Source: Muricoccus nepalensis (GTDB lineage: Bacteria > Pseudomonadota > Alphaproteobacteria > Acetobacterales > Acetobacteraceae). Taken from it: a stretch of DNA of 56,888 bases. Position 1 is the first letter of the stretch; each line of letters opens with the position of its first letter. The position numbers and the translations under genes are program-made. The DNA is taken from assembly GCF_006438825.1 (NCBI RefSeq), contig NZ_RCZP01000032.1:1-56888 (forward strand), written 5' to 3'. The notes beneath the pieces were generated by a model. That model had not been told where the DNA came from. It saw nothing but the letters and a program-made list of their open reading frames with translations, and made no database searches. Shown piece after piece: positions 35,713 to 43,990 of this stretch.

Positions 35713-36177
35713 GTGCGGACCACCGTCAGCAAGGCAACCGGCGCGACCTACGACGCGGGGCTGCGCGGCTTCTTCGCCTATCGCGACCTCGGCGCGCGCG
35801 AGGCCACGGGGGGCGGGCACGCGGCCCACATCATCCGCGCCGTGCCGGGCGAGGGCCCCAAGCCCGCCTGGCACACCCACGACCTCGGCTTCCAGCTCGT
35901 CCTGGTCCTGCAGGGCTGGGTGCGCTTCGAGTACGAGGATATCGGCGAGGTGCTGCTGGAGCGCGGCGACAGCGTGATCCAGCCCCCGGGCGTCCGGCAC
36001 CGCGAGGTCGCGCATTCCGACGACCTGGAGATGCTCGAGGTCACCTCCCCCGCCGCCTTCCAGACGGCGGAGGCCGAGGCGCCGGCGGGCCGTGCCGCAC
36101 GGCTGGACGAGGCGGGGTCGGCCGTGGCATCCAGCGCCCTGGCCGAGGCCAGCCCCGCGGGTGTGGCGGAACGGTAG
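35713..36177 (+). CDS. Cupin-domain protein
   Basis: A 154-residue single-domain cupin. Motif 1 is HTHDLGFQLVLVLQGWVRFE and motif 2 is ERGDSVIQPPGVRHREV, giving a metal-binding site with His and Glu/Gln-type ligands. The start is a GTG at 35713 preceded by GGGGAG. The last 40 residues are Ala/Glu-rich, and the final codons, including the TAG stop, lie within the 5' end of the tRNA-Leu gene. The enzymatic role is unknown; small cupins of this kind can be isomerases, dioxygenases or sensory domains. Confidence 0.88.
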   Translation: MRTTVSKATGATYDAGLRGFFAYRDLGAREATGGGHAAHIIRAVPGEGPKPAWHTHDLGFQLVLVLQGWVRFEYEDIGEVLLERGDSVIQPPGVRHREVAHSDDLEMLEVTSPAAFQTAEAEAPAGRAARLDEAGSAVASSALAEASPAGVAER

Positions 36178-36242
36178 ACGCGACGGACTCAAAATCCGTT
36201 TCCGGCAACGGAGTGTCGGTTCGAGCCCGACCACCCGCACCA
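36157..36242 (+). tRNA. tRNA-Leu (anticodon CAA)
   Basis: A complete cloverleaf. The acceptor GCGGGTG (36157-36163) pairs with CACCCGC (36232-36238), discriminator A, and CCA is encoded (36240-36242). The anticodon stem ACGGA/TCCGT encloses loop CTCAAAA with anticodon CAA (reads UUG). The long variable arm TTCCGGCAACGGAGT identifies a class II tRNA, and the T arm GGTTCGAGCCC is intact. The first 21 bases overlap the cupin coding sequence. Confidence 0.95.
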
Positions 36243-36432
36243 GGGCGACCGCCCCCACCCCGACGGACCCGCGGCGCTTTCGGGGGAGGGGTTGCAACCG
36301 CGCGCGTCCTGGCGCTTTTCTGCCCGGCAATGCAGCCCTCCGCTCTGACGCGACACGCGGCCGCCCGCCTTCCGGCCCGCCCCCCCGTGGCCTGCCGGCG
36401 GACCGGGCACCCCGTTCCTTGATGATCGCCGT

Positions 36433-39228
36433 ATGCTGAGCTTCCTGTCGGGCGGGGGAAGCCTCGGGGCCCTCCTACGCGCGCATGACTGGGGCGCGAC
36501 GCCGCTCGGTCCGCCGGAGTCCTGGCCGCCGTCCCTGAAGACCCTCGTGGGCGTGATGCTGGGCTCCCAGCACGCGATGTTCGTGGGCTGGGGACGCGCG
36601 CGGACCCTTCTCTACAACGACGGCTACGCGGAGATCCTGGGCGCCAAGCACCCGGCGGCCCTCGGGGCCGGGCTGATGGAGGTCTGGGCGGAGATCGCGG
36701 CGGACCTCGCCCCCTTGGTCCAGGAGGTCGAGGCGGGCCGGTCCGTCCACATGGACGACATCATGCTCGTCGTGCAGCGCAACGGCTACCGCGAGGAGGC
36801 GCATTTCGCCTTCTCCTACACCCCCATCCGCGGGGAGGGCGGGGTGGTCGAGGGCTTCTTCTGCCCGGTGATGGAGACCACGCGACAGGTGCTCTCGACC
36901 CGCGCGCTGCGCGACAGCGAGGCCCTGGCCCACCAGATCTTCGACAGCGTCACCGACCACGCCATCATCGTGACGGACGTGGAGGGACGGATCACCCGCT
37001 GGAACGAGGGCGCGCGCCGCACCTTCGGCTGGACGGAGGACGAGATGCTCGGCGACACCGCCGACCGCCTTCTCACCCCCGAGGACCTGCGCGCGAACCG
37101 GCTGGACGCGGAGCGGCGCGAGGTGCTCGAGCAGGGCTTCTCCCCTGACGAGGGCTGGCACCTCCGCTCGACGGGGGAGCCGTTCTGGGCGAGCGGGGAG
37201 ATGACGCCGCTGCGGGACGATGCCGGCACCCTGGTCGGCTTCGTGAAGGTCCTCCGCGACCGCACGGCGCAGCGCGAGGCGGAGCGGGCGCTCGCCCTCA
37301 GCGAGCAGAGCCTGCGGGAGGCGGCGGAGGCCGTGCCCGGCTTCGTCTGGACGGCGGACGCGGAGGGCGCGATCAACTACAGCAGCCGGCGCTGGCACGA
37401 GTATTCGGGAACCCTCCCCGGCGAGGTGCTCGGCCGGAACTGGGCGATCTTCGTTCATCCAGACGACCGCGCCACCGCCGGCGCGCGCTGGGCCGAGAGC
37501 ATCGCCACCGGCACGCCCTACGAGGTCGAGTACCGGCTCCGCCGTGCCGACGGCGCCTATCGCTGGTGGCTCGCCCGGGCCCAGCCCATGCTGGGCGAGG
37601 ACGGCGCGGCGCGGCGCTGGATCGGCGTGTGCAGCGACATCCAGGAGATCGTCGAGGCGCGCGAGACCCTCGCCCGGTCGCGCGAGGACCTGGAGGCGCG
37701 CGTCGCCGAGCGCACGCGCGACCGCGACCGCATGTGGCGGCTCTCGACCGACATCATGCTCGTCGCCGCCTTCGACGGGCGGATCGAGGCGGTGAACCCT
37801 GCCTGGACAACCCTGCTCGGCTGGTCGGAGGGGGAACTGCTCGGGCACGACTTCCTGAGCCTCGTGCACCCGGACGACATCGAGGGGACGCGCGAGGAGG
37901 CGTGCCGGCTCGCCAACGGCCTGACCACGCTGCGCTTCGAGAACCGCTACCGGTGCAAGGACGGCGGCTACCGCTGGATCTCCTGGACCGCGGTGCCGGA
38001 CGAGAGCTTCATCCACGCCGTCGGCCGCGATACGCAGGCGGAGAAGGAGGCCGCGGAGGCGCTGCGCTCCACCGAGGCCGCGCTTCGCCAGGCGCAGAAG
38101 ATGGAGGCGGTGGGGCAGCTCACCGGGGGGCTGGCCCACGACTTCAACAACCTGCTCACCGGCGTCATCGGCAGCCTCGAGCTCATGCAGCGGCGCCTTG
38201 CCGCGGGGCGTCCGGAGGATGTCGGGCGCTACGTCGCGGCCGCCACCGCCTCGGCCAACCGGGCGGCCGCCCTCACCCATCGCCTCCTCGCCTTCTCGCG
38301 CCGCCAGCCACTCGCGCCCAAGCCGGTCGACGCGAACGAGCTCGTCACCTCCATGGAGGAGCTGCTGCGCCGGACCATCGGGGAGAGCATCCGTCTCCGG
38401 ATCGTCGCCACCGAGGGCCTCTGGCGCACCCTCTGCGACCCGCACCAGCTCGAGAGCGCGGTCCTCAACCTCTCGATCAACGCGCGGGACGCCATGCCGG
38501 ACGGCGGGCGGCTGACGATCGAGACCGGGAACGCCCGGGTCGAACCGGGCAAGGACGCCTCCGCCCTCGACGTCCCGCCCGGCGACTACATCCGCATCCT
38601 CGTCTCCGACACGGGCACCGGGATGGATCCCGGCACGGTCGAGCGCGCCTTCGAGCCCTTCTTCACGACCAAGCCGATCGGTCAGGGCACGGGGCTCGGG
38701 CTTTCCATGGTCTACGGCTTCGCACGCCAGTCGAACGGCCACGCGAGGATCGTCTCGGTGGCCGGGCGGGGCACGACGGTGCAGATCTACCTGCCCCGCC
38801 ACCGCGAGGACGGCACCGAGGCCGAGGAGGCCGCGCCCGCCGCCGCCTCGGCGCGGGGCACCGAGAACGGGGAGGTGGTCCTCGTCGTCGAGGACGAGAC
38901 GGTGGTGCGCGACCTCGTGGTCGAGGTGCTCGCCGAGCTCGGCTACCGCGCCCTCCAGGCGGCCGACGGGCCGGCCGCGCTGCAGATCCTGGAATCCCGC
39001 GCGCGCATCGACCTGCTGGTGACCGATGTCGGCCTGCCCGGGCTGAACGGGCGCCAGCTGGCGGACGCCGCGCGCCGGCACCGCCCGGGGCTGAGGGTGC
39101 TCTTCATGACGGGCTATGCCGAGAACGCGGCGGTCGACGCCGGCTTCCTCGAGCCCGGGATGGAGCTGATCACGAAGCCCTTCGCCATCGAGGGGCTGGC
39201 CGCGCGCATCCGGTCCATGATTGCCTAG
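36433..39228 (+). CDS. PAS-rich hybrid sensor histidine kinase with C-terminal receiver
   Basis: A 931-residue cytoplasmic hybrid kinase with no signal peptide or clear membrane span. In order: an N-terminal PAS-like segment (1-150, opening SLGALLRAHDWG), a PAS domain (about 165-280), a second with PAC (about 295-410, VPGFVWTADAEG), a coiled coil, a third (about 432-545), a HisKA dimerisation helix with phosphoacceptor H569 (LAHDFNNLLTGV), an HATPase with N box SINARDAM, G1 DTGTGMD and G2 GQGTGLGLSM, and a receiver domain with D865 (LLVTDVGLPG). The signal is unknown. Histidine and aspartate sites in one chain suggest a phosphorelay or autoregulation. Its ATG at 36433 has only a weak ribosome-binding site. 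Confidence 0.94.
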   Translation: MLSFLSGGGSLGALLRAHDWGATPLGPPESWPPSLKTLVGVMLGSQHAMFVGWGRARTLLYNDGYAEILGAKHPAALGAGLMEVWAEIAADLAPLVQEVEAGRSVHMDDIMLVVQRNGYREEAHFAFSYTPIRGEGGVVEGFFCPVMETTRQVLSTRALRDSEALAHQIFDSVTDHAIIVTDVEGRITRWNEGARRTFGWTEDEMLGDTADRLLTPEDLRANRLDAERREVLEQGFSPDEGWHLRSTGEPFWASGEMTPLRDDAGTLVGFVKVLRDRTAQREAERALALSEQSLREAAEAVPGFVWTADAEGAINYSSRRWHEYSGTLPGEVLGRNWAIFVHPDDRATAGARWAESIATGTPYEVEYRLRRADGAYRWWLARAQPMLGEDGAARRWIGVCSDIQEIVEARETLARSREDLEARVAERTRDRDRMWRLSTDIMLVAAFDGRIEAVNPAWTTLLGWSEGELLGHDFLSLVHPDDIEGTREEACRLANGLTTLRFENRYRCKDGGYRWISWTAVPDESFIHAVGRDTQAEKEAAEALRSTEAALRQAQKMEAVGQLTGGLAHDFNNLLTGVIGSLELMQRRLAAGRPEDVGRYVAAATASANRAAALTHRLLAFSRRQPLAPKPVDANELVTSMEELLRRTIGESIRLRIVATEGLWRTLCDPHQLESAVLNLSINARDAMPDGGRLTIETGNARVEPGKDASALDVPPGDYIRILVSDTGTGMDPGTVERAFEPFFTTKPIGQGTGLGLSMVYGFARQSNGHARIVSVAGRGTTVQIYLPRHREDGTEAEEAAPAAASARGTENGEVVLVVEDETVVRDLVVEVLAELGYRALQAADGPAALQILESRARIDLLVTDVGLPGLNGRQLADAARRHRPGLRVLFMTGYAENAAVDAGFLEPGMELITKPFAIEGLAARIRSMIA

Positions 39229-39331
39229 CGCTTTGCAAATCCCGGCGAGGTGGCGGAGGCTCGCCCCGCCGTTCCGGCCGCTCTGTCGTTCCGAGGACAG
39301 GCCGGCCGACCGGCGAGGGGAGACACCGGGC

Positions 39332-40282
39332 ATGCCCGCGACGCCGACACGCCGCCTCCTGCTGGGCTCCGCCCTGGCCCTGCCCGCCCTTTCCGCCCGG
39401 CCGGCGCGCGCCCAGGGAAGCGGGGCGCGGGAGGGCCGCCCGGTCACCGTCGCCTCCAAGCTCGACACGGAGGGCGCTCTGCTCGGGCAGATCATCGCCT
39501 CCGTGCTGGAGGCGCGCGGGGTGGCCGTGCGCCCGCGCCTGCAGCTCGGCCCCACCCGCATCCTCCGCCAGGCCATCCTGGCCGGGGAGGTGGACCTCTA
39601 CCCGGAATACACGGGCAACGGCGCCTTCTTCTTCCAGCAGGAGGACGACCCCGCCTGGAAGCGCGCCGAGACCGCCTATGAGCGCGTGCGGGCGCTCGAC
39701 GCCGAGCGGAACGACATCGCCTGGCTCCGCCCCGCCCCCGCGAACAACACCTGGGCCATCGCCGTTCGCGGCGACCTGGCCGCGCGGGCAAACCTTCACA
39801 GCCTGGAGGACCTGGCCCGGCACCTCGCGGGCGGCGGCGCCTTCAAGCTCGCCGCCTCCGCCGAGTTCGTGGAGAGCCCGGCCGCCCTCCCCGCCTTCCA
39901 GCGCGCCTACGGCTTCACCCTCTCGCCCGCGCAGCTTCTCGTGCTGCCGGGCGGCGACACGGCGGTCACCATGCGGGCGGCAGGGGAAGGCCTCAGCGGG
40001 GTGAACGCGGCGATGGTCTACGGCACGGACGGCGCGATCTCCGCCCTCTCGCTCCGCGTGCTGGAGGACACCCGCGGCGCGCAGATCGTCTACCAGCCCG
40101 CGCCCTGCGCGCGCGGCGAGGTGGCGCGGGGGCTGCCCGACCTGCAGGCCTGGCTCGCGCCCGCCTTCGCGGCGCTCACGCTCGAGCGGTTGCAGGCGCT
40201 GAACGCCGCCATCGTGGTGGAGGGCCGCCCGCTCCGCGACGTCGCCCAGGAGCACCTTCGCCGCGTCGGGCAGGCCGGCTGA
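39332..40282 (+). CDS. Osmoprotectant ABC transporter substrate-binding protein (OsmF/YehZ-like)
   Basis: A 316-residue periplasmic binding protein of the glycine-betaine OpuAC/YehZ type. A Tat-like signal (RRLLLGSALALPAL) ends near residue 28. The mature fold shows VTVASKLDTEGALLGQII and the ligand-pocket stretch DLYPEYTGNGAFFF, typical of the QAT betaine/choline family. GAGGGGAGACA precedes the ATG at 39332. It heads a four-gene operon in the order SBP-permease-ATPase-permease, the same order as yehZYXW in E. coli. Whether the ligand is glycine betaine, choline or another quaternary amine is not settled. Confidence 0.92.
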   Translation: MPATPTRRLLLGSALALPALSARPARAQGSGAREGRPVTVASKLDTEGALLGQIIASVLEARGVAVRPRLQLGPTRILRQAILAGEVDLYPEYTGNGAFFFQQEDDPAWKRAETAYERVRALDAERNDIAWLRPAPANNTWAIAVRGDLAARANLHSLEDLARHLAGGGAFKLAASAEFVESPAALPAFQRAYGFTLSPAQLLVLPGGDTAVTMRAAGEGLSGVNAAMVYGTDGAISALSLRVLEDTRGAQIVYQPAPCARGEVARGLPDLQAWLAPAFAALTLERLQALNAAIVVEGRPLRDVAQEHLRRVGQAG

Positions 40283-40292
40283 ACGCGGCGCG

Positions 40293-41453
40293 GTGCCCTC
40301 CCCCCACTGCCCGGCCGGGCGCCTCGCGGGCGCGCCCGCCCTCGCGCCCCTGGCCCTGGCGGCCATCCTGGCGCCGCTTCTGCTCGGCTGGATCTCGGTC
40401 GCCCCGAACCGGCTGGTCTCGCCGCGGGCGGCCTCGCTGCCCGGGAGCGCGCCCGTCCTCGCGGCCCTCGTGCTGTTCCATCTCTCCGGCCTCGTGCTTC
40501 TCCTGGCCGCCTGGCGGCCCCGGCCTTTCTGGCTGGCCGAGGCGGCGGCCATCGGCGCGGTCCTCGCCCTGGCCGCGACGGTCGGGCTCGGCACCGCGGC
40601 CGCCCTGCCCGCCGGGAGCACCGTGGCCCGGGCGGCGCCGGCCGCGGGGGCTTGGCTGGGCCTGCTGCTGCTCGCCCTCGCCCTGGCCGCCGCGGCGGTC
40701 GTCCGCGGCGGCACCCCGGCGCTGCCCCTGCTCGGCGCGCTGCTGGGGCTGGCGGCCCTGGGCGCCGCCGGGGTGTTCGACTCCCTCTCCCTCGCCCGGG
40801 AGATGGCCGGGCGTGCCGCCGACCTCCGGGGCGCCATCGCGGGCCATCTCGGCCTCTCCCTCGCCTCGCTCCTCCTCGCCCTGCTGGTCGCCGTCCCGCT
40901 CTCGGCGCTGGCCTTCGTCCGCCCGCGGCTGGAGGGCGCCTTCCTGGCCATCGCCTCGGGCATCCAGGTGGTTCCCTCGATCGCCCTCTTCGGCCTACTG
41001 ATCGCCCCGCTCGCCGCCCTGGCCACCGCCTTCCCCGCGCTGCGCGCTATGGGGCTGGGCGGCATTGGCCCCGCCCCGGCCGTGATCGGGATCGCGGCCT
41101 ATCTCGTGCTCCCGCTGGCTGGGGGGATCCTCTCGGGCCTTCGCGTGGCGCCGGACGACCTCCTCGAGGCCGCGCGCGGGCAGGGCCTCTCGCCCCGGGG
41201 CGTGCTCCTCGGGGTGCGGCTGCCGCTGGGGGCGGGGGTCATGCTGGGGGCGCTGCGGCTGGCTTCCGTGCAGGCGGTGGGGCTGTCCACCCTGGCCGCC
41301 CTGGTCGGCGGCGGCGGGCTGGGAACCCTCGTGTTCCAGGGCATCGGGCAGCTGGCCACCGACCTCATCCTCCTCGGAGTCTTCCCCATCCTCGCGCTGT
41401 CGCTGGCCGTCGACGCCGGGCTGGCGCTTCTCGCGCGGCGGGTCGCGCCATGA
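40293..41453 (+). CDS. Osmoprotectant ABC transporter permease, YehY-like
   Basis: A 386-residue permease. An extra N-terminal block of about five spans (1-175) precedes the conserved BPD_transp_1 region, which opens LRGAIAGHLGLSLASLLLAL and contains the ATPase-contact loop EAARGQGLSPRGVLLGVRLPL (EAA motif). This long N-terminal half is characteristic of YehY over YehW. The start is a GTG at 40293, 11 bases past the binding-protein stop. Its end overlaps the ATPase ATG by 4 bases. Confidence 0.9.
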   Translation: MPSPHCPAGRLAGAPALAPLALAAILAPLLLGWISVAPNRLVSPRAASLPGSAPVLAALVLFHLSGLVLLLAAWRPRPFWLAEAAAIGAVLALAATVGLGTAAALPAGSTVARAAPAAGAWLGLLLLALALAAAAVVRGGTPALPLLGALLGLAALGAAGVFDSLSLAREMAGRAADLRGAIAGHLGLSLASLLLALLVAVPLSALAFVRPRLEGAFLAIASGIQVVPSIALFGLLIAPLAALATAFPALRAMGLGGIGPAPAVIGIAAYLVLPLAGGILSGLRVAPDDLLEAARGQGLSPRGVLLGVRLPLGAGVMLGALRLASVQAVGLSTLAALVGGGGLGTLVFQGIGQLATDLILLGVFPILALSLAVDAGLALLARRVAP

Positions 41454-42376
41454 TCGCCTTCGAGGCCGTCTCCCACCGCTACGGCGCGGTCGAGGCGCTG
41501 CGGGAGGTCAGCCTGGAGGTGCCGTCCGGCGCCCTCTGCGTCCTGCTCGGCGAGAGCGGCTCGGGCAAGTCCACCCTTCTTCGCACGGTCAACCGCTTGG
41601 TCGAGCCGAGCGCCGGCCGCGTGACCCTCCAGGGCCGGGACGTGGCCGCGATCGACCCGCAGGCTCTTCGCCGCGGGATCGGCTACGTCATCCAGTCCGT
41701 CGGGCTCTTTCCCCACCGCAGCGTCGCCGAGAACGTGGCCACCGTGCCCCGCCTGCTCGGCTGGGACCGCGCGCGCATCGAGGCACGGGTGGACGCCCTG
41801 CTGGCGATGGTCGGGCTGGAGCCCCGCGCCTACCGGGACCGCCCGCCGGCGACCCTGTCCGGGGGCCAGGCGCAGCGCGTGGGCCTTGCCCGCGCCCTGG
41901 CGGCGGACCCGCCCGTCCTGCTGATGGACGAGCCCTTCTCCGCGCTCGACCCGGGCACGCGCCGCGAGCTGCAGGCCGCCCTGCGCCGCATCCACGCGGA
42001 GACGGGCAAGACGATCCTCTTGGTGACCCACGATGTGGAGGAGGCGCTCGCCCTGGCCAGCCGCGTCGCCGTCATGGCGGGGGGACGGCTGGTCGCCGAG
42101 GGGGTGCCCGCGGAGGTCTTCGGCCCGGGCGCGCCCGACGTGGTGCGCCGGATGGTGCGGGCCGGCGCCCTCGCCTTCCACCGCCTCGCGGCCCTCGACG
42201 CCGCCGCCGCCGCGGCGCCCGGCCCCGCGCCGGGGGCGCCCCTTCTGCCGGCCGGCGCCCGGCTGAGCGACGCGCTCCTCCTCATGCTCGAGCACGGGAC
42301 CGGCTGCTTGGCGCTGGAGGGGGACCCGCCGCGCCACCTGACCGTGGCGGGCCTCCTCGGCCATTCGGCCCCGTGA
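41450..42376 (+). CDS. Osmoprotectant ABC transporter ATPase, YehX-like
   Basis: A 308-residue ATPase of the betaine/choline (OpuA, ProV) group. Walker A is GESGSGKST at 34-42, the Q-loop is YVIQSVGLFPHRSV, the signature is LSGGQAQRVGLARAL, and Walker B is VLLMDEPFSALDPG. The C-terminal 75 residues, where ProV-type proteins have CBS domains, are shortened here to a single partial repeat (SDALLLMLEHGTGCLALEGD), so osmotic gating by tandem CBS domains is unlikely. Both ends overlap the flanking permease genes by 4 bases (ATGA and GTGA). Confidence 0.93.
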   Translation: MIAFEAVSHRYGAVEALREVSLEVPSGALCVLLGESGSGKSTLLRTVNRLVEPSAGRVTLQGRDVAAIDPQALRRGIGYVIQSVGLFPHRSVAENVATVPRLLGWDRARIEARVDALLAMVGLEPRAYRDRPPATLSGGQAQRVGLARALAADPPVLLMDEPFSALDPGTRRELQAALRRIHAETGKTILLVTHDVEEALALASRVAVMAGGRLVAEGVPAEVFGPGAPDVVRRMVRAGALAFHRLAALDAAAAAAPGPAPGAPLLPAGARLSDALLLMLEHGTGCLALEGDPPRHLTVAGLLGHSAP

Positions 42377-43110
42377 CGCGCCGCGCCCTTCGCCTCGGCG
42401 CCGAGGCCGTGGCCTTCCTCGCCGCCCTCCTGGCCGCCCCGCAAGCCGAGGCGCTCTGGCGCGCCCTTTTCCCGGAGGTCGCGCGGCCGACCTACCTGCA
42501 GGACCCCTGGCTCTCGCTGCTGGGCTGGCACCTCGCCCTGTCGCTCGGGGCGGTCGCCCTCGCGGCCCTCATCGGCGTTCCCGCGGGCGTGCTCGCCACC
42601 CGCGCGGGCGGGCGGCGGCTGCGCCCGCTGCTGGACGCCGTCTTCTCGCTCGCCCAGAGCATCCCGCCGGTAGCCGCCATCGCGCTGGCCCTGCCGCTGC
42701 TCGGCTTCGGCGCCGCGCCCACGCTGCTGGCGCTCGTCCTCTACGCGGCGCTTCCGGTGCTGCGCGCCACCGTCTCGGGGCTGGATTCCGTGCCGCCCGG
42801 CGCCGTCGAGGCGGCGCGCGGCCTCGGCCTCTCCGGCTGGCAGCGGCTGCGGGACGTGGAGCTGCCCCTTGCCCGGCCCGTGATGCTCGCGGGGCTGCGG
42901 GTGGCCGTCACGCTCTCGGTCGCCACCACGGCGGTCGGCGCCATCGCGGGGACGCGCTGCCTCGGCACGCCGATCGTGACGGGCCTGGCCAACGCCAATC
43001 CCTCCTACGTGCTGCAGGGGGCGATCTTCACCGCCTGGCTCGCGCTGCTGCTGGACCGGGCGCTGGGGCTCCTCGCCCCCGCGGCCCCGGAGGGACCGGC
43101 GCGGCCCTGA
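42373..43110 (+). CDS. Osmoprotectant ABC transporter permease, YehW-like
   Basis: A 245-residue permease with six predicted spans and the EAA-type loop VEAARGLGLSGWQRLRDVELPL. It begins with a GTG that overlaps the ATPase stop. As second permease it would pair with the YehY-like subunit in a heterodimer. No terminator follows, but a 120-base gap separates it from acpXL. Confidence 0.92.
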   Translation: MTRRALRLGAEAVAFLAALLAAPQAEALWRALFPEVARPTYLQDPWLSLLGWHLALSLGAVALAALIGVPAGVLATRAGGRRLRPLLDAVFSLAQSIPPVAAIALALPLLGFGAAPTLLALVLYAALPVLRATVSGLDSVPPGAVEAARGLGLSGWQRLRDVELPLARPVMLAGLRVAVTLSVATTAVGAIAGTRCLGTPIVTGLANANPSYVLQGAIFTAWLALLLDRALGLLAPAAPEGPARP

Positions 43111-43230
43111 CCGGCCCCGCCCCTGGACTTCGGACCCGATTCCGGTCCATCACCCGCGCCGATCACCCGAGACCCCTTCCCTGCCCGGCGCCCGGCGCGG
43201 CGGGGTCCGCGCCCGACCAGGAACCGTCCC

Positions 43231-43524
43231 ATGGCTGCCGACACCACTCCCACCTTCGACCGGGTGGCCGACATCATCGCGGAGAACAGCGAGGTTGCCC
43301 GGGACGGCATCAAGCCGGACAGCCACGTCACCGAGGACCTCGGCATCGACAGCCTCGACTTCCTGGACATCGTCTTCGCCATCGACAAGGCCTTCGGCAT
43401 CAAGGTGCCGGTCGAGAAGTGGACGCAGGAGGTGAACGCCGGCGAGAAGCCCGCGGACCACTACTTCGTCATGAAGAACCTCGCGACCCGCATCGACGAG
43501 CTGGTCGCCGCCAAGGCGGGCTGA
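43231..43524 (+). CDS. acpXL: Acyl carrier protein AcpXL for very-long-chain fatty acids
   Basis: A 97-residue carrier protein, longer than AcpP. The phosphopantetheine site is S41 in [21 protein letters not shown]. The insertion and tail [14 protein letters not shown] and [19 protein letters not shown] match AcpXL, the carrier used in rhizobia and relatives for C26-C30 chains put onto lipid A. It heads a tight cluster with a dehydratase, two ketosynthases, a dehydrogenase and an acyltransferase on the same strand, the arrangement known from Rhizobium and Sinorhizobium. Confidence 0.94.
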   Translation: MAADTTPTFDRVADIIAENSEVARDGIKPDSHVTEDLGIDSLDFLDIVFAIDKAFGIKVPVEKWTQEVNAGEKPADHYFVMKNLATRIDELVAAKAG

Positions 43525-43531
43525 GGCGCGC

Positions 43532-43990
43532 ATGCGCCTCGAATACTTCCAGATGATCGACCGGGTGGTGTCGCTCGAGGGCGACGCCATCGTGGTGGAG
43601 AGCCGCGTGCCCGAGGCGTCGCCCGTCTTCGAGGGGCACTTCCCCGGCCACCCGCTGGTGCCCGGCGTGCTGCTGGTCGAGACCATGGCGCAGGCGAGCG
43701 GCTGGCTCATCCTCGGGCGCAACAACTTCGAGCGCATGCCCTTCCTGATGACGGTGAAGGAGGCGAAGTTCCGCTCCTTCGTGGGCCCCGACGCGCCGCT
43801 CGACGTCACCGCCCGCATCTCGCACGAGGGATCGGGCTACACCGTGACCGAGGCGCGCCTGACGAGCGCGGGCAAGCGCATCGCCGAGGCCGAGATCCTG
43901 CTGCGCTCGATGCCCTTCCCCAACCCGGAGCTGGAGGCCGCCATGCGCGCCAACGCCGCGCGGATCGGCCTTCCCGGATACGCCGCATGA
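43532..43990 (+). CDS. 3-hydroxyacyl-ACP dehydratase, FabZ-like (XL pathway)
   Basis: A 152-residue hotdog-fold dehydratase. The catalytic residues are H36 or H40 and E50 in EGHFPGHPLVPGVLLVETMAQ written in parts: GHFPGHP then VLLVE. Its place directly after acpXL indicates a role in removing water during elongation of the very-long chain, distinct from the housekeeping FabZ. Starts seven bases after the acpXL stop and overlaps the next start by 4 bases, so translation is coupled. Confidence 0.93.
   Translation: MRLEYFQMIDRVVSLEGDAIVVESRVPEASPVFEGHFPGHPLVPGVLLVETMAQASGWLILGRNNFERMPFLMTVKEAKFRSFVGPDAPLDVTARISHEGSGYTVTEARLTSAGKRIAEAEILLRSMPFPNPELEAAMRANAARIGLPGYAA

Noticed and set aside
36290-36299. 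10-bp palindrome GGTTGCAACC between tRNA-Leu and the hybrid kinase
   Set aside because: Isolated, with no second copy or promoter element near it; such short palindromes occur by chance.
43132-43148. GGACC-CGATTCC-GGTCC repeat upstream of acpXL, containing a GANTC site
   Set aside because: Short arms in GC-rich DNA and no clear promoter alongside; not enough for an operator call.
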